Made by a program: the position numbers and the translations under genes | Part shown: piece by piece, positions 1-7,178 of the stretch | How the letters are laid out: every line of letters begins with the position of its first letter | How positions within the stretch are numbered: the first letter of the stretch is position 1 | The notes under the pieces: generated by a model | What the model saw: only the letters and a program-made list of their open reading frames with translations | Database searches by the model: none | What the model was told of the DNA's origin: nothing | Assembly (NCBI GenBank): GCA_020025015.1 | Contig: JAHHSV010000010.1 | Coordinates: 1 to 37,193, forward strand | Length of the DNA: 37,193 nucleotides | Direction: 5' to 3' | DNA from: Anaeroplasmataceae bacterium | Lineage (GTDB): Bacteria; Bacillota_I; Bacilli_A; Acholeplasmatales; Anaeroplasmataceae

Positions 1-40
1 GTGTCTTTGTTTTTTAATATTTCGTCGACACATCGTCATA

Positions 41-60
41 TATAGTTTTCAAAGAACAAA
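41..60 (-). promoter_or_regulatory. rRNA leader boxA-like antitermination element
   Basis: On the minus strand this reads GTTCTTTGAAAACTATA after a short T/G stretch. That resembles the boxA-like sequence found in rRNA leaders and 16S-23S spacers of Bacilli, where NusB/S10 bind. It follows two strong minus-strand promoters, so the likely transcript is an rRNA operon running off the left edge. No mature 16S sequence is inside the window. Confidence 0.65.
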
Positions 61-85
61 TATCTCGCACACAAGGTGCTTAATC

Positions 86-114
86 ATTTTATCACATCAG
101 TTTCTATAAGTCAA
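86..114 (-). promoter_or_regulatory. rRNA operon promoter P2
   Basis: The minus strand shows a -35 TTGACT at 109-114 and a -10 TAAAAT at 86-91 with a 17-bp spacer. It lies about 70 bp downstream of P1 and just before the boxA-like leader, the usual tandem arrangement of rRNA operons. Confidence 0.7.
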
Positions 115-158
115 GATATTTTTTATTTTTTTCTTTGTCTTAATTACTGACAAGGACT

Positions 159-186
159 ATTATACTCATTTTCGTTTCTAATGCAA
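159..186 (-). promoter_or_regulatory. rRNA operon promoter P1
   Basis: The minus strand shows a -35 TTGCAT at 181-186 and a perfect -10 TATAAT at 159-164, spacer 16 bp. An A-rich UP-like tract lies directly upstream (192-235). Strength, the tandem P2 and the leader point to rRNA transcription leaving the window on the left. Confidence 0.7.
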
Positions 187-191
187 GCATT

Positions 192-235
192 ATTTTACTT
201 TTTTTGTACTTTTATTTTACTTTTTTTGTACTTTT
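192..235 (-). repeat. Perfect 22-bp tandem repeat, UP-like element of rRNA P1
   Basis: Positions 192-213 and 214-235 are identical 22-bp units. In the minus sense they are A-tracts interrupted by GTAC and GT. They sit immediately upstream of the P1 -35 box, where the alpha subunit of RNA polymerase would contact DNA. The 22-bp period is close to two helical turns. Confidence 0.7.
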
Positions 236-292
236 TTTCTAAAATATACAATTGCATTTAAACTTGCTATTTTGTGGCATAAAAAAAGCCGG

Positions 293-982
293 CTAAACTA
301 TGTCAGCAAGCTTAATTTCTATATATTTTCCTTCTTCTAAATCATTAGGTAATTCTAATTTACCAAAGCTAATTCTTTTAAGTTCAGTAACTTCTCCACC
401 ACAGTGCTTTATCATTCTTTTTACTTGATGAAACTTTCCCTCTTCAATAGTAACTATTGCATGTCCAGGCTCTAGCAATTCTATATTTCCAGGCTTTGTT
501 ACATACTCTCCATTTATATCTATTCCTTCTTTAAATTTTTCTTTAACATTAGGAATTAAACTACCAGAATAAATAACGTCATATTTTTTAGAAACATGGC
601 TTTTAGGATTTAACATTTCATGAGCTAGCTTTCCATCATTTGTAATAAGCTGTAATCCAGTTGTATCTATATCTAACCTTCCTACTGGAAAAAGTCCGTT
701 TCCATAGCTTATTGGTATCAAATCTAAAACTGTAGGATATTTTGTATCAAATGTTGCGCTTAAATATCCCTTTGGTTTATTTATTAATAGGTAGACAAAC
801 TCTTCATAATGAACATTTTCATCAAAAACAGTTATTTCATCTAACTCTGTATCAACTTTTGTATCATCATTTTTAACAACCACATCATTTATGGTGACGT
901 AGCCCTTACGTATTAATGTCTTGACATCTTTTCTGCTGCCATAGCCAGTATGAGCTAGTAATTTATCTAATCTTATTTGCAT
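293..982 (-). CDS. rsuA: 16S rRNA pseudouridine synthase, RsuA family
   Basis: The 229-residue protein fits the RsuA/RluB/E/F family, which isomerises uridine to pseudouridine in rRNA; the size and single small-subunit-type architecture favour the 16S enzyme. An S4 RNA-binding domain covers about residues 1-60 (MQIRLDKLLAHTG, SRKDVKTLI). The catalytic motif GRLDIDTTGL has its Asp near residue 104, and KFHQVKRM near 185 matches the C-terminal family motif. The start is set by AAGGAG seven bases upstream, which overlaps the end of the UPF0158-like gene; the two genes are only 3 bp apart and probably cotranscribed. RsuA versus RluB-type substrate choice is inferred. Confidence 0.85.
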   Translation of the reverse strand: MQIRLDKLLAHTGYGSRKDVKTLIRKGYVTINDVVVKNDDTKVDTELDEITVFDENVHYEEFVYLLINKPKGYLSATFDTKYPTVLDLIPISYGNGLFPVGRLDIDTTGLQLITNDGKLAHEMLNPKSHVSKKYDVIYSGSLIPNVKEKFKEGIDINGEYVTKPGNIELLEPGHAIVTIEEGKFHQVKRMIKHCGGEVTELKRISFGKLELPNDLEEGKYIEIKLADIV

Positions 983-985
983 TTT

Positions 986-1462
986 TTACTCCTTACAATA
1001 ATCTATGCTATTTTCTTTACACCACAAAATAGCAGTCTCTTCATAGTATTCATCAATATAAGCAAGATATTTTTCAAATAAATTATTTTTTAACAATTCT
1101 TTTTTAAATAAGCTAAACTTATTTTGCTGAAAAAAGGCATCATCTAAATTATCTCGTATAGTTTTATCTTCAACCTTCTTAATGAATGAATTAATTAAGT
1201 CCATTTTGCTAATATAGCAATCTATAAAAAAGAAATTTGGATAGATCTCACTGAGTGCTTTTCGTTCAATTGTGCTATTAATATAATCATCATCTAAGCT
1301 GCCCTCTAAATAGCGATTATTAAAATCCATCATTTTCTCTAAATCACAAACAATAATTGTATCATCATCCATATTATAATAAGCACGTGGCATAAATCTA
1401 CTAAATGAATCACCTATATTTATTTCTTTTAAAGCGTTCTTTAGTTCTTTTATTTTTAACAT
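986..1462 (-). CDS. UPF0158-like protein of unknown function
   Basis: This 158-residue protein is acidic and soluble, with no membrane segment. Its C-terminal half (about residues 108-155: FSLFKKELLKNNLFEKYLAY, then ILWCKENSID) resembles the C-terminal pattern of the UPF0158 family, in which a phenylalanine-rich segment is followed by a conserved WCEEN-like end. The family has no established function. The SD GGTGAT lies close before the ATG. Its TAA is 3 bp from the rsuA start and its last codons contain the rsuA ribosome binding site, so the two are translationally linked. The family assignment is from memory of the pattern only. Confidence 0.6.
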   Translation of the reverse strand: MLKIKELKNALKEINIGDSFSRFMPRAYYNMDDDTIIVCDLEKMMDFNNRYLEGSLDDDYINSTIERKALSEIYPNFFFIDCYISKMDLINSFIKKVEDKTIRDNLDDAFFQQNKFSLFKKELLKNNLFEKYLAYIDEYYEETAILWCKENSIDYCKE

Positions 1463-1489
1463 AATATCACCATTTTCTAATATACGTAT

Positions 1490-1518
1490 AGTATATAAAA
1501 TAAAAAATGATGTATCAA
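1490..1518 (-). promoter_or_regulatory. Promoter of the UPF0158-rsuA operon, inside the mgtE terminator
   Basis: The minus strand has TTGATA at 1513-1518 and TATACT at 1490-1495, spacer 17 bp. The -35 box falls in the 5' arm and loop of the mgtE terminator hairpin, so terminator and promoter share DNA. Confidence 0.6.
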
Positions 1519-1536
1519 TAACAAATACATCATTTT
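1502..1536 (-). terminator. Rho-independent terminator of mgtE
   Basis: A perfect 12-bp stem is formed by 1504-1515 and 1525-1536 with a 9-nt loop. In the minus sense it is followed by a T-rich tail. It begins 6 bp after the mgtE stop. Confidence 0.85.
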
Positions 1537-1541
1537 AATAA

Positions 1542-2930
1542 TTATACTAGCAAGAAAAACAAGTATGTTAATCCATAATAGACTACAACAGCTATTACAT
1601 CGTTTATAGTCGTTATAAATGGTCCTGAAGCAACGGCTGGATCAATATGTAGCTTATCTAACAACAATGGGAATGATGTTCCAATTATGCTTGATAATAA
1701 TATTGAAAGAAACATACTGCCACCAATAATTCCCGATACCTTAAGGGCTTCAATTATTTGATATCCAGCCCCTGGTGTAACCTCCTTATGTAAAACAACC
1801 AAATAAATAAGAACAAATATAAAAGCAATTGTTCCCATTATTAGTCCGTTGACAAAGCCTATTTTTAATTCCTTGAAAATAGATTTTCTTTTACGCTTCT
1901 TATCATTTTTAAAGCCTTCATCTGTTATATTTCTGATTGTTACAGCTAAGCTTTGCGTACCAACATTACCACTCATATCTAAAATCATTGATTGGAAGAA
2001 AACAATAATTGGTAGGGTAGCAATTACGACTTCAAAGGCTCCGATAACGCTTGAGACTAAAAAGCCTAAAAATAATAGAATTACTAACCAAGGTATTCTC
2101 TTTTTAACTGATGAGAAGGTTGATTCGCTAATATCTTCGTTTTCTGTTAAACCACCTAGTTTAGCATAATCTTCTTCTAATTCTTCTGATGCAACATCTA
2201 AAATACTTTCACTTGTAATTACGCCAACTAGCTGATTGCTTCTATTTAATATTGGTAAAGATGATTCAGCATAATCCTTAATTCTACCAATTGTTTCACT
2301 AACTAATTCATCATCATAGAAATATGGATATTGACGCATAATTAAATCTTCAAAGCTATCATTTTTTCTAGCAACTATTAAATCTCTTAGATCGATAGCT
2401 CCAACATATTTATTGTCATCATCAACAACATAAATAACAAATATATTGTCGTGCTCGCCAGCTTGCTTTATTAACTGAGCTGTCGCAGACTGAATAGTGT
2501 TTTTTTCATTGATTACAATATAGTTATCACCCATTTCTCTACCTAGGGTGTCTTCTTCATATTGATCAATCTTTTTTACTGTTTCTTTGAAATTGTTTTC
2601 CATTCTATCGATGATTTCTTGCTTATCATCCTCATCTAATTCATTCAAGATATCAATAGCATCATCGGTATGCATTTCTTCTAGAATGTCAGCGACATAG
2701 TCTAGTGAAACCTCATCGATATAATCGTTTATATCATCGTAGAAGGTAACAATTTCGGCTGTTCTTTCTTTTCCTAAAATACGATATACTCTTAGACGAT
2801 CTTCTTTTTCCAAGCTTTCTAAGACGTCAGCAATATCAGATTCGTGATAATCCTCTAATGCTTCTTTAATCTTATTATCCGGATAGGTCTTAATTATATT
2901 AAGTATATCTTCATAATATTCTTTTTGCAT
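1542..2930 (-). CDS. mgtE: Magnesium transporter MgtE
   Basis: The 462-residue protein has the full MgtE architecture: an acidic N-terminal helical domain (about 1-125, many ADIL/DDAIDIL repeats), tandem CBS domains (about 135-255), and a C-terminal membrane domain (about 280-462) with five predicted helices. The motif FQSMILDMSGNVGTQSLAV lies on the pore-lining helix of the family. MgtE is a Mg2+-gated channel in the cytoplasmic membrane that closes when cytosolic Mg2+ is high. The start has AAAAGGAG seven bases upstream. The gene has its own promoter (3055-3083), an about 115-nt leader with a hairpin and a small open frame, and a strong terminator. Confidence 0.95.
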   Translation of the reverse strand: MQKEYYEDILNIIKTYPDNKIKEALEDYHESDIADVLESLEKEDRLRVYRILGKERTAEIVTFYDDINDYIDEVSLDYVADILEEMHTDDAIDILNELDEDDKQEIIDRMENNFKETVKKIDQYEEDTLGREMGDNYIVINEKNTIQSATAQLIKQAGEHDNIFVIYVVDDDNKYVGAIDLRDLIVARKNDSFEDLIMRQYPYFYDDELVSETIGRIKDYAESSLPILNRSNQLVGVITSESILDVASEELEEDYAKLGGLTENEDISESTFSSVKKRIPWLVILLFLGFLVSSVIGAFEVVIATLPIIVFFQSMILDMSGNVGTQSLAVTIRNITDEGFKNDKKRKRKSIFKELKIGFVNGLIMGTIAFIFVLIYLVVLHKEVTPGAGYQIIEALKVSGIIGGSMFLSILLSSIIGTSFPLLLDKLHIDPAVASGPFITTINDVIAVVVYYGLTYLFFLLV

Positions 2931-2952
2931 GATTATACTCCTTTTTTATTTT

Positions 2953-3045
2953 TTAAAAATTAAAGGAAATACCGACTGGTACAGGGGGTATTTCATCCGA
3001 CTTATAATTACAACTATCCACAGTACCACATCCTTTCATGCACAT
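2953..3045 (-). CDS. Candidate leader peptide of mgtE (30 codons)
   Basis: An open frame starts at an ATG only about 3 nt after the expected transcription start and ends with TAA 22 bp before the mgtE ATG. It encodes 30 residues, including three Cys in the first half and SDEIPPVPVG at residues 16-25. There is no SD for the first ATG, so it would be read leaderless; an alternative GTG at codon 9 has AAAGGA upstream. Acidic and proline-rich nascent segments are known to destabilise ribosomes at low Mg2+ in enterobacterial mgt leaders (mgtL). The DEIPPVP codons lie on the leader hairpin. Coding is inferred; it could be a chance open frame. Confidence 0.4.
   Translation of the reverse strand: MCMKGCGTVDSCNYKSDEIPPVPVGISFNF
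2955..2994 (-). promoter_or_regulatory. Leader hairpin upstream of mgtE, possible attenuator
   Basis: GAAATACC (2987-2994) pairs perfectly with GGTATTTC (2966-2973) across a 13-nt loop. In the minus sense the hairpin is followed by CTTTAATTTTT, so it could act as a weak terminator. The loop contains GTACCA, complementary to TGGTAC at 3022-3027 earlier in the leader, so a pseudoknot or alternative fold is possible. It does not match the M-box pattern I know. Confidence 0.5.
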
Positions 3046-3054
3046 CTAATAAAA

Positions 3055-3083
3055 ATTATACTATTATATAGTATTTACTTCAA
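3055..3083 (-). promoter_or_regulatory. mgtE promoter
   Basis: The minus strand has TTGAAG at 3078-3083 and a perfect TATAAT at 3055-3060, spacer 17 bp. The expected start is near 3048, giving a leader of about 115 nt. Confidence 0.75.
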
Positions 3084-3111
3084 CCTTTTAAAAGCTATTT
3101 AAATAAGTTTC

Positions 3112-3143
3112 CTATAATAAAAGCCACAAGAAACCTTGTGGCT
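3112..3143 (-). terminator. Terminator of the rubredoxin-knuckle reductase gene
   Basis: A perfect 9-bp stem (3122-3130 with 3135-3143, AGCCACAAG) has a 4-nt loop and a TTTTATTAT tail in the minus sense. It starts 8 bp after the stop. Confidence 0.85.
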
Positions 3144-3151
3144 ACTAGTCT

Positions 3152-4405
3152 TTAATATTCCATTTTTAAAGTGTGATTTAAAACATCACGATAAATTTCG
3201 CCTTGCTTAGCTTCTGAATTAATAGCAAGAGCACCAACAAGCTCTTCATCTTTAAAATAATACTTAATTTGACTATTAGCTTTTGCTTCAATTACAGCAT
3301 CATCAGTAAGCTCACCAATTTTATAATAAGAGTTACCAAATAGCTTAAATACTAAAGGATATGCATTTCTATTAAACCTTTCTTCCTCACCGCTTATATT
3401 TTTAGCAACACATGTTGCCATATCTAGTGAATTAGACCAAAGAGCTACAACTCTACCGCTAAATTCAACAACATCGCCACAGGCATAAATGCTAGAATCA
3501 TTTGTTTTTAAATAATCGTCTACTAAAACTCCTCTATTAGTAGAAAGGCCAGCTTCCTTAGCTAAGGCTACATTAGATCTTACGCCGATTGAATAAATAA
3601 GAATATCTGTATCAATTAAAGTCTCATCCTCTAAAATAACGCTATTTTCGTTATATTTTATAATTGAGGTGTTTTCATAAACGGCTACTCCATTATCATT
3701 CAATAGCTCTTTTAAATTAAGACTATCCTTTTTCTCAAAATTATTAAACATTAGGTAAGGGGCTTTTTCAATAATGCTTACCTTATTATTTAAAGCTAAT
3801 TCTTGAGCTAGCTCTAAGCCTAAGGCGCCACCGCCAACTATAGTTATATTATTTTTTCGTGAGCCTAAGGCTTCTTTTAATTTAAATGCATCTTCCTTTG
3901 ATCTTAGGCCAAAGACATTTTCTTTTTTGAAATCACCATAATCTAAAATAATGCTGCTACTACCATTTGCTAAAACTAGATAATCGTAGCTAATGCTTTC
4001 ATCCTTATTAGTATCAACTGATTTTTCTTCACGATTAATTTTAGTAACCTTTGTACCTAGAACTAATTCAATATTATTTTCCTCATAAAAAGCTTTTGAT
4101 TTTAAATCTATATCATTTAAATTTATATTGAATTCTTTTGTTAACAATGTACGGTTATAGGGTAAACTATTTTCTTCAGAGATAATTGTTATTTTTGCAT
4201 TACTATTACGCCTACGTAATTCAATCGCTGTAGTTACACCGGCAATACCGCCACCAATTATAAGAGCTTTAAAATCATTTTTACTGTCAACAATATCTGG
4301 TACTTCAATAACTTCAAAATTTTCTTCTGCTACACCACAGGTTGGGCATATTTTAATGTTCATCGGAAATATTTCTCCACAAACAAGACATCTATACATC
4401 TTCAT
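3152..4405 (-). CDS. FAD/NAD(P)H oxidoreductase with N-terminal rubredoxin-type knuckle
   Basis: The protein (417 residues from the preferred ATG) begins with a small metal site, YRCLVCGEIF and CPTCG, like the rubredoxin tail of rubrerythrins. A two-dinucleotide-fold reductase follows: FAD site IIGGGIAGVTTA near residue 50, NAD site IVGGGALGLELA near 190, and YACGDVVEF near 305. This matches NADH:rubredoxin/nitrite-reductase-like reductases, which pass electrons from NAD(P)H through FAD to small iron proteins. An upstream GTG at 4417 is open, but AAAGTGGTGA sits just before the ATG at 4405, the same SD seen at the kinase gene near 13280. A role in oxygen or peroxide removal is inferred; no partner rubrerythrin is in the window. 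Confidence 0.8.
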   Translation of the reverse strand: MKMYRCLVCGEIFPMNIKICPTCGVAEENFEVIEVPDIVDSKNDFKALIIGGGIAGVTTAIELRRRNSNAKITIISEENSLPYNRTLLTKEFNINLNDIDLKSKAFYEENNIELVLGTKVTKINREEKSVDTNKDESISYDYLVLANGSSSIILDYGDFKKENVFGLRSKEDAFKLKEALGSRKNNITIVGGGALGLELAQELALNNKVSIIEKAPYLMFNNFEKKDSLNLKELLNDNGVAVYENTSIIKYNENSVILEDETLIDTDILIYSIGVRSNVALAKEAGLSTNRGVLVDDYLKTNDSSIYACGDVVEFSGRVVALWSNSLDMATCVAKNISGEEERFNRNAYPLVFKLFGNSYYKIGELTDDAVIEAKANSQIKYYFKDEELVGALAINSEAKQGEIYRDVLNHTLKMEY

Positions 4406-4506
4406 CCATTTCACCACTTTCTTAAATTAATAAAGCATTACTTTATACCTTTAGATTAACTCATTTTTTAGGTAAAATCAACCTCATTGCTCTATTTAAA
4501 AGTTAA

Positions 4507-4923
4507 TTATTTGCTAAGCTTTTTGATTGCCCATAAATATTTATTATTAATAATAGTTATACTATTACTTAAAGCTTTTTTTAAAATTTTATACACATTT
4601 AAAAATTCAGAAAAAGTGAAATTATTTTTTAGTGTCAGGCTTAAATCTTCTTTAGCCAAAGTCAATTTTGGATAATTTAATTCACATTCTAGATTTTTAA
4701 TATTAAATCCCTCAGTAATAATTATTTTTCTGTCAAAGTCTATTATTACTTCAAAATCTTGAATGCTTTTATCAGCAATTGGATATATTTTATCTTCTAA
4801 TGGCTTAAAATTTTCTAGTATAAGATAGTATGTCGCTAATATTATATTTTCATCATAGCCAAAATTGTTAGCACCATAAGCTGAAGCCTTGCCGTTTTTT
4901 ATTATCTTAAATACTGTATCCAT
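4507..4923 (-). CDS. Hypothetical protein, 138 residues
   Basis: I do not recognise this protein. It is soluble, with no signal peptide or membrane helix. The N-terminal part reads VFKIIKNGKASAYGANNFGY, then a helical and strand-rich middle, and a Lys-rich C-terminus. The ATG has GGTGAT seven bases upstream. The SD directly follows the T-tail of the phosphofructokinase terminator, leaving no room for a separate standard promoter, so expression probably depends on read-through. About 90 bp with no clear signal separate its end from the next gene. Confidence 0.55.
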   Translation of the reverse strand: MDTVFKIIKNGKASAYGANNFGYDENIILATYYLILENFKPLEDKIYPIADKSIQDFEVIIDFDRKIIITEGFNIKNLECELNYPKLTLAKEDLSLTLKNNFTFSEFLNVYKILKKALSNSITIINNKYLWAIKKLSK

Positions 4924-4934
4924 CTAAATCACCA

Positions 4935-4960
4935 TAATAAAAGGCCTCTAAAAAGAGGCC
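4935..4960 (-). terminator. Terminator of the PPi-phosphofructokinase gene
   Basis: GGCCTCT (4954-4960, read on minus) pairs with AGAGGCC (4943-4949) over a 4-nt loop, followed in the minus sense by TTTTATTAT. It lies 10 bp after the stop and its tail runs into the SD of the next gene. Confidence 0.85.
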
Positions 4961-4970
4961 AACTATTTTA

Positions 4971-6620
4971 TTACTTTTCTTGTTCTAAGGCTAATGTCTT
5001 AGTTGTAGCGTCGCATACCTCAGCTGGTCCATAATATTGGATTGCGCCTGGATATAGGAAGTATGTTTCCTTTGCCCATTCTTCTCTATGAGCTTCAAAA
5101 TACTTAAATGGCTTACCATCTAACTCAACTAAAGCCTTACGAATAACTGGCTTATCCTCGCCATGACGACGTTCAATATTCATCATCTTTGTAATAGGCA
5201 TACCACCAGCTACCCACTCGCTTGCTGGCTTAGATAGATTAGAAATCTTTGATAAGTATCCTGTATAGCCATATTGAATTAGCATAGCAGCATTATAGCC
5301 TAAGCTGTAGCAATAGTCAGAGTCAAAATTAGATGGGAATGCACATCTTCCTTCATAACCAAAAAAATGGTGTAATGGGTTGAAACGACCCTTGAAGCCA
5401 CGTTCTACTAATTTATTCTTAACTAATTCAGAGAATAGCTTTTCTGATTCAATTAATGAAACCTGAACATTACCATGTGGATCACGTTCTAAGAATAATT
5501 GCTTTTGAATTCCTTCTGGTAAAATCTTAAATACATTCATTGATTCACTAGTTAAGCCTTTTTCAATGAAAGCATATTTTTCCTTCCAAGTTGCTAAAGC
5601 ATTGAAGGCTTCAGCCTTTGCACCTGCTAATAATTCATTAATTTCAGCAATTAATACTGAGAATTCTGGTACGAACTCTACTACTCCTTCTGGAATAATA
5701 GCAACACCAAAATTCATACCATTATTAGCTCTTGCTTCTACTGAATCAGCAATGTAGTCGGCAATTTGTGATAATGACATTTTCTTTGCTGCAACCTCTT
5801 CTGAAATTAAGCAAATATTAGGTTGAGTTTGTAATGCACACTCTAATGCTACATGTGATGCACTTCTTCCCATAACCTTTACGAAATGCCAATACTTCTT
5901 AGCAGAGTTAGCATCACGTTCGATATTACCAATTACTTCACTATAAGTCTTGGTAGCTGTATCAAAACCGAATGAGCATTCGATATCATCATTCTTTAAG
6001 TCACCATCAATTGTCTTAGGGCAGCCAATTACCTGTACACCTGTCTTGTGAGCTGCAAAATACTCAGCCAAAACGGCAGCATTTGTATTAGAGTCATCAC
6101 CACCGATAATAACAATTGCAGTAATGCCATGCTTTTGACATACCTTTGTAGCAACCTCAAATTGAGCTTCAGTTTCTAATTTAGTTCTACCTGAACCAAT
6201 AATATCGAAACCGCCTGTATTTCTATATTGATTGATAAATTCATCATCAAATACAACATAATCATCATCAATTAAACCACTTGGGCCATTTTTAAAACCA
6301 TATAATACATTTTCAGGATTAATAGCCTTTAAAGCATCATATAAACCACAAACTACATTGTGTCCACCTGGAGCTTGACCACCTGATAAAATTACACCAA
6401 CAACTTGCTTTTTAGCTACTGATGTATTAGTTCCTTTTTCAAAAGTAATCTCTTTTTTACCATATGTATTTGGGAATAAAGCTTTAATCTTAGCTTGATC
6501 TGCAACGCTTTGGGTTGCTTCGCCTTCTTTAACACCAATCTCTGCTATACCATGACGTAACATACCAGGAAGCTTAGGCTGATATTCATATCTAGCTTTT
6601 TGTAATGCTGAAATTTTCAT
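4971..6620 (-). CDS. pfp: Pyrophosphate--fructose 6-phosphate 1-phosphotransferase (long type)
   Basis: The 549-residue enzyme belongs to the long PPi-dependent phosphofructokinase clade, like plant PFP-beta and spirochaete enzymes, and converts fructose 6-phosphate to the 1,6-bisphosphate reversibly with PPi. The phosphate site is SGGQAPGGHN (79-88). The diagnostic GGDDSN (173-178) has Asp where ATP enzymes have Gly, and PKTIDGDL (201-208) has the Lys of the PPi type, though Gly replaces the usual Asn before Asp. MGRSASH (250-256) binds sugar phosphate. The SD AGAGGAGA precedes the ATG. The gene is monocistronic or nearly so, with a strong promoter, upstream palindromes and a terminator. No ATP-type pfkA is in the window. 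Confidence 0.93.
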   Translation of the reverse strand: MKISALQKARYEYQPKLPGMLRHGIAEIGVKEGEATQSVADQAKIKALFPNTYGKKEITFEKGTNTSVAKKQVVGVILSGGQAPGGHNVVCGLYDALKAINPENVLYGFKNGPSGLIDDDYVVFDDEFINQYRNTGGFDIIGSGRTKLETEAQFEVATKVCQKHGITAIVIIGGDDSNTNAAVLAEYFAAHKTGVQVIGCPKTIDGDLKNDDIECSFGFDTATKTYSEVIGNIERDANSAKKYWHFVKVMGRSASHVALECALQTQPNICLISEEVAAKKMSLSQIADYIADSVEARANNGMNFGVAIIPEGVVEFVPEFSVLIAEINELLAGAKAEAFNALATWKEKYAFIEKGLTSESMNVFKILPEGIQKQLFLERDPHGNVQVSLIESEKLFSELVKNKLVERGFKGRFNPLHHFFGYEGRCAFPSNFDSDYCYSLGYNAAMLIQYGYTGYLSKISNLSKPASEWVAGGMPITKMMNIERRHGEDKPVIRKALVELDGKPFKYFEAHREEWAKETYFLYPGAIQYYGPAEVCDATTKTLALEQEK

Positions 6621-6658
6621 TTTATATCTCCTCTTTAAAAAAATAATTTGTTAATTAA

Positions 6659-6687
6659 ATTATAAGGCATATAGGCTAAAATTCCAA
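6659..6687 (-). promoter_or_regulatory. pfp promoter
   Basis: The minus strand shows TTGGAA at 6682-6687 and a perfect TATAAT at 6659-6664 with a 17-bp spacer. The start site would be near 6652, about 30 nt before the ATG. Confidence 0.75.
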
Positions 6688-6692
6688 CTAAA

Positions 6693-6724
6693 ACAAACGC
6701 TTTTAATAATAAAAACGTTTTTAT
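6693..6724. promoter_or_regulatory. Two LacI/CcpA-type operators upstream of pfp
   Basis: A 16-bp perfect palindrome centred on CG covers 6709-6724 (core TAAAAACGTTTTTA, 6710-6723). A second half-symmetric site, CAAACGCTTTTA, covers 6694-6705. Both lie upstream of the -35 box, centred near -47 and -65. In that position cre sites of CcpA activate in Bacillus subtilis, so activation by sugar is the inferred effect. The 14-bp core recurs exactly upstream of the lipoprotein gene at 34503-34516. Confidence 0.6.
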
Positions 6725-6748
6725 AAGGGAAATCAAATATATTTATTT

Positions 6749-7175
6749 TCATCTTAAATACTTAGCAAATTTTTTTAATTCTTCAAGATTTCTAGAGGCT
6801 AAAAACATAGCTAAAGCTTCAGTTAAATTAAACATTAGGCAATCCGGATCATTAAAAAAGCATTGATTGTAAAATCGTAATTCATCATATTCTACTACCG
6901 GCTTAAAAGCAAAGGCTTTGATGTTGTAGTTTAAAATATCAACTAGTAACTCATCATTAACTTCGCACTTTCCAAAGTTAAAGGTTATTTGGGTAACCCC
7001 TCTCGAATAAACCAATACATTCATATGAATAATACGTTTATTAATTTCGTTTAATGCTATGTGTGTAGAAAAGTTTAAAACATCTACATCATTATTTTTT
7101 ACTATATCAGAACTATATTCCGCCTTAACATGAGTAAAATACTCATCCATTTTTTGCTTTAAAATTACTAAATCC
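6749..7175 (-). CDS. Hypothetical protein, about 142 residues
   Basis: I do not recognise this protein with confidence; the strand/helix alternation and length recall small YbjN-like sensory folds, but no diagnostic motif is seen. It has no membrane segment. The coding region runs from a GTG at 7177 (the last coding base of the start lies at 7175-7177) to 6749. The GTG follows the TAA of the membrane protein gene after a single base, and its SD (AAGGAT) is inside that gene's end. The two are therefore one translationally coupled unit. Confidence 0.6.
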
Positions 7176-7178
7176 ACA

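Noticed and set aside
191..240. T-rich direct repeats as a CRISPR or satellite array
   Set aside because: Only two copies without spacers; their place before an rRNA promoter explains them better.
280..300. AGCCGGCT followed by seven T as terminator of rsuA
   Set aside because: The palindrome has no loop and the flanking bases pair only poorly, so it is not listed as a terminator.
1849..2169. Plus-strand open frame of 106 codons
   Set aside because: It lies wholly opposite mgtE, has no SD and no family resemblance.
2931..3055. M-box or other known riboswitch upstream of mgtE
   Set aside because: The conserved blocks of the M-box that I know were not found; only a hairpin and an open frame can be supported.
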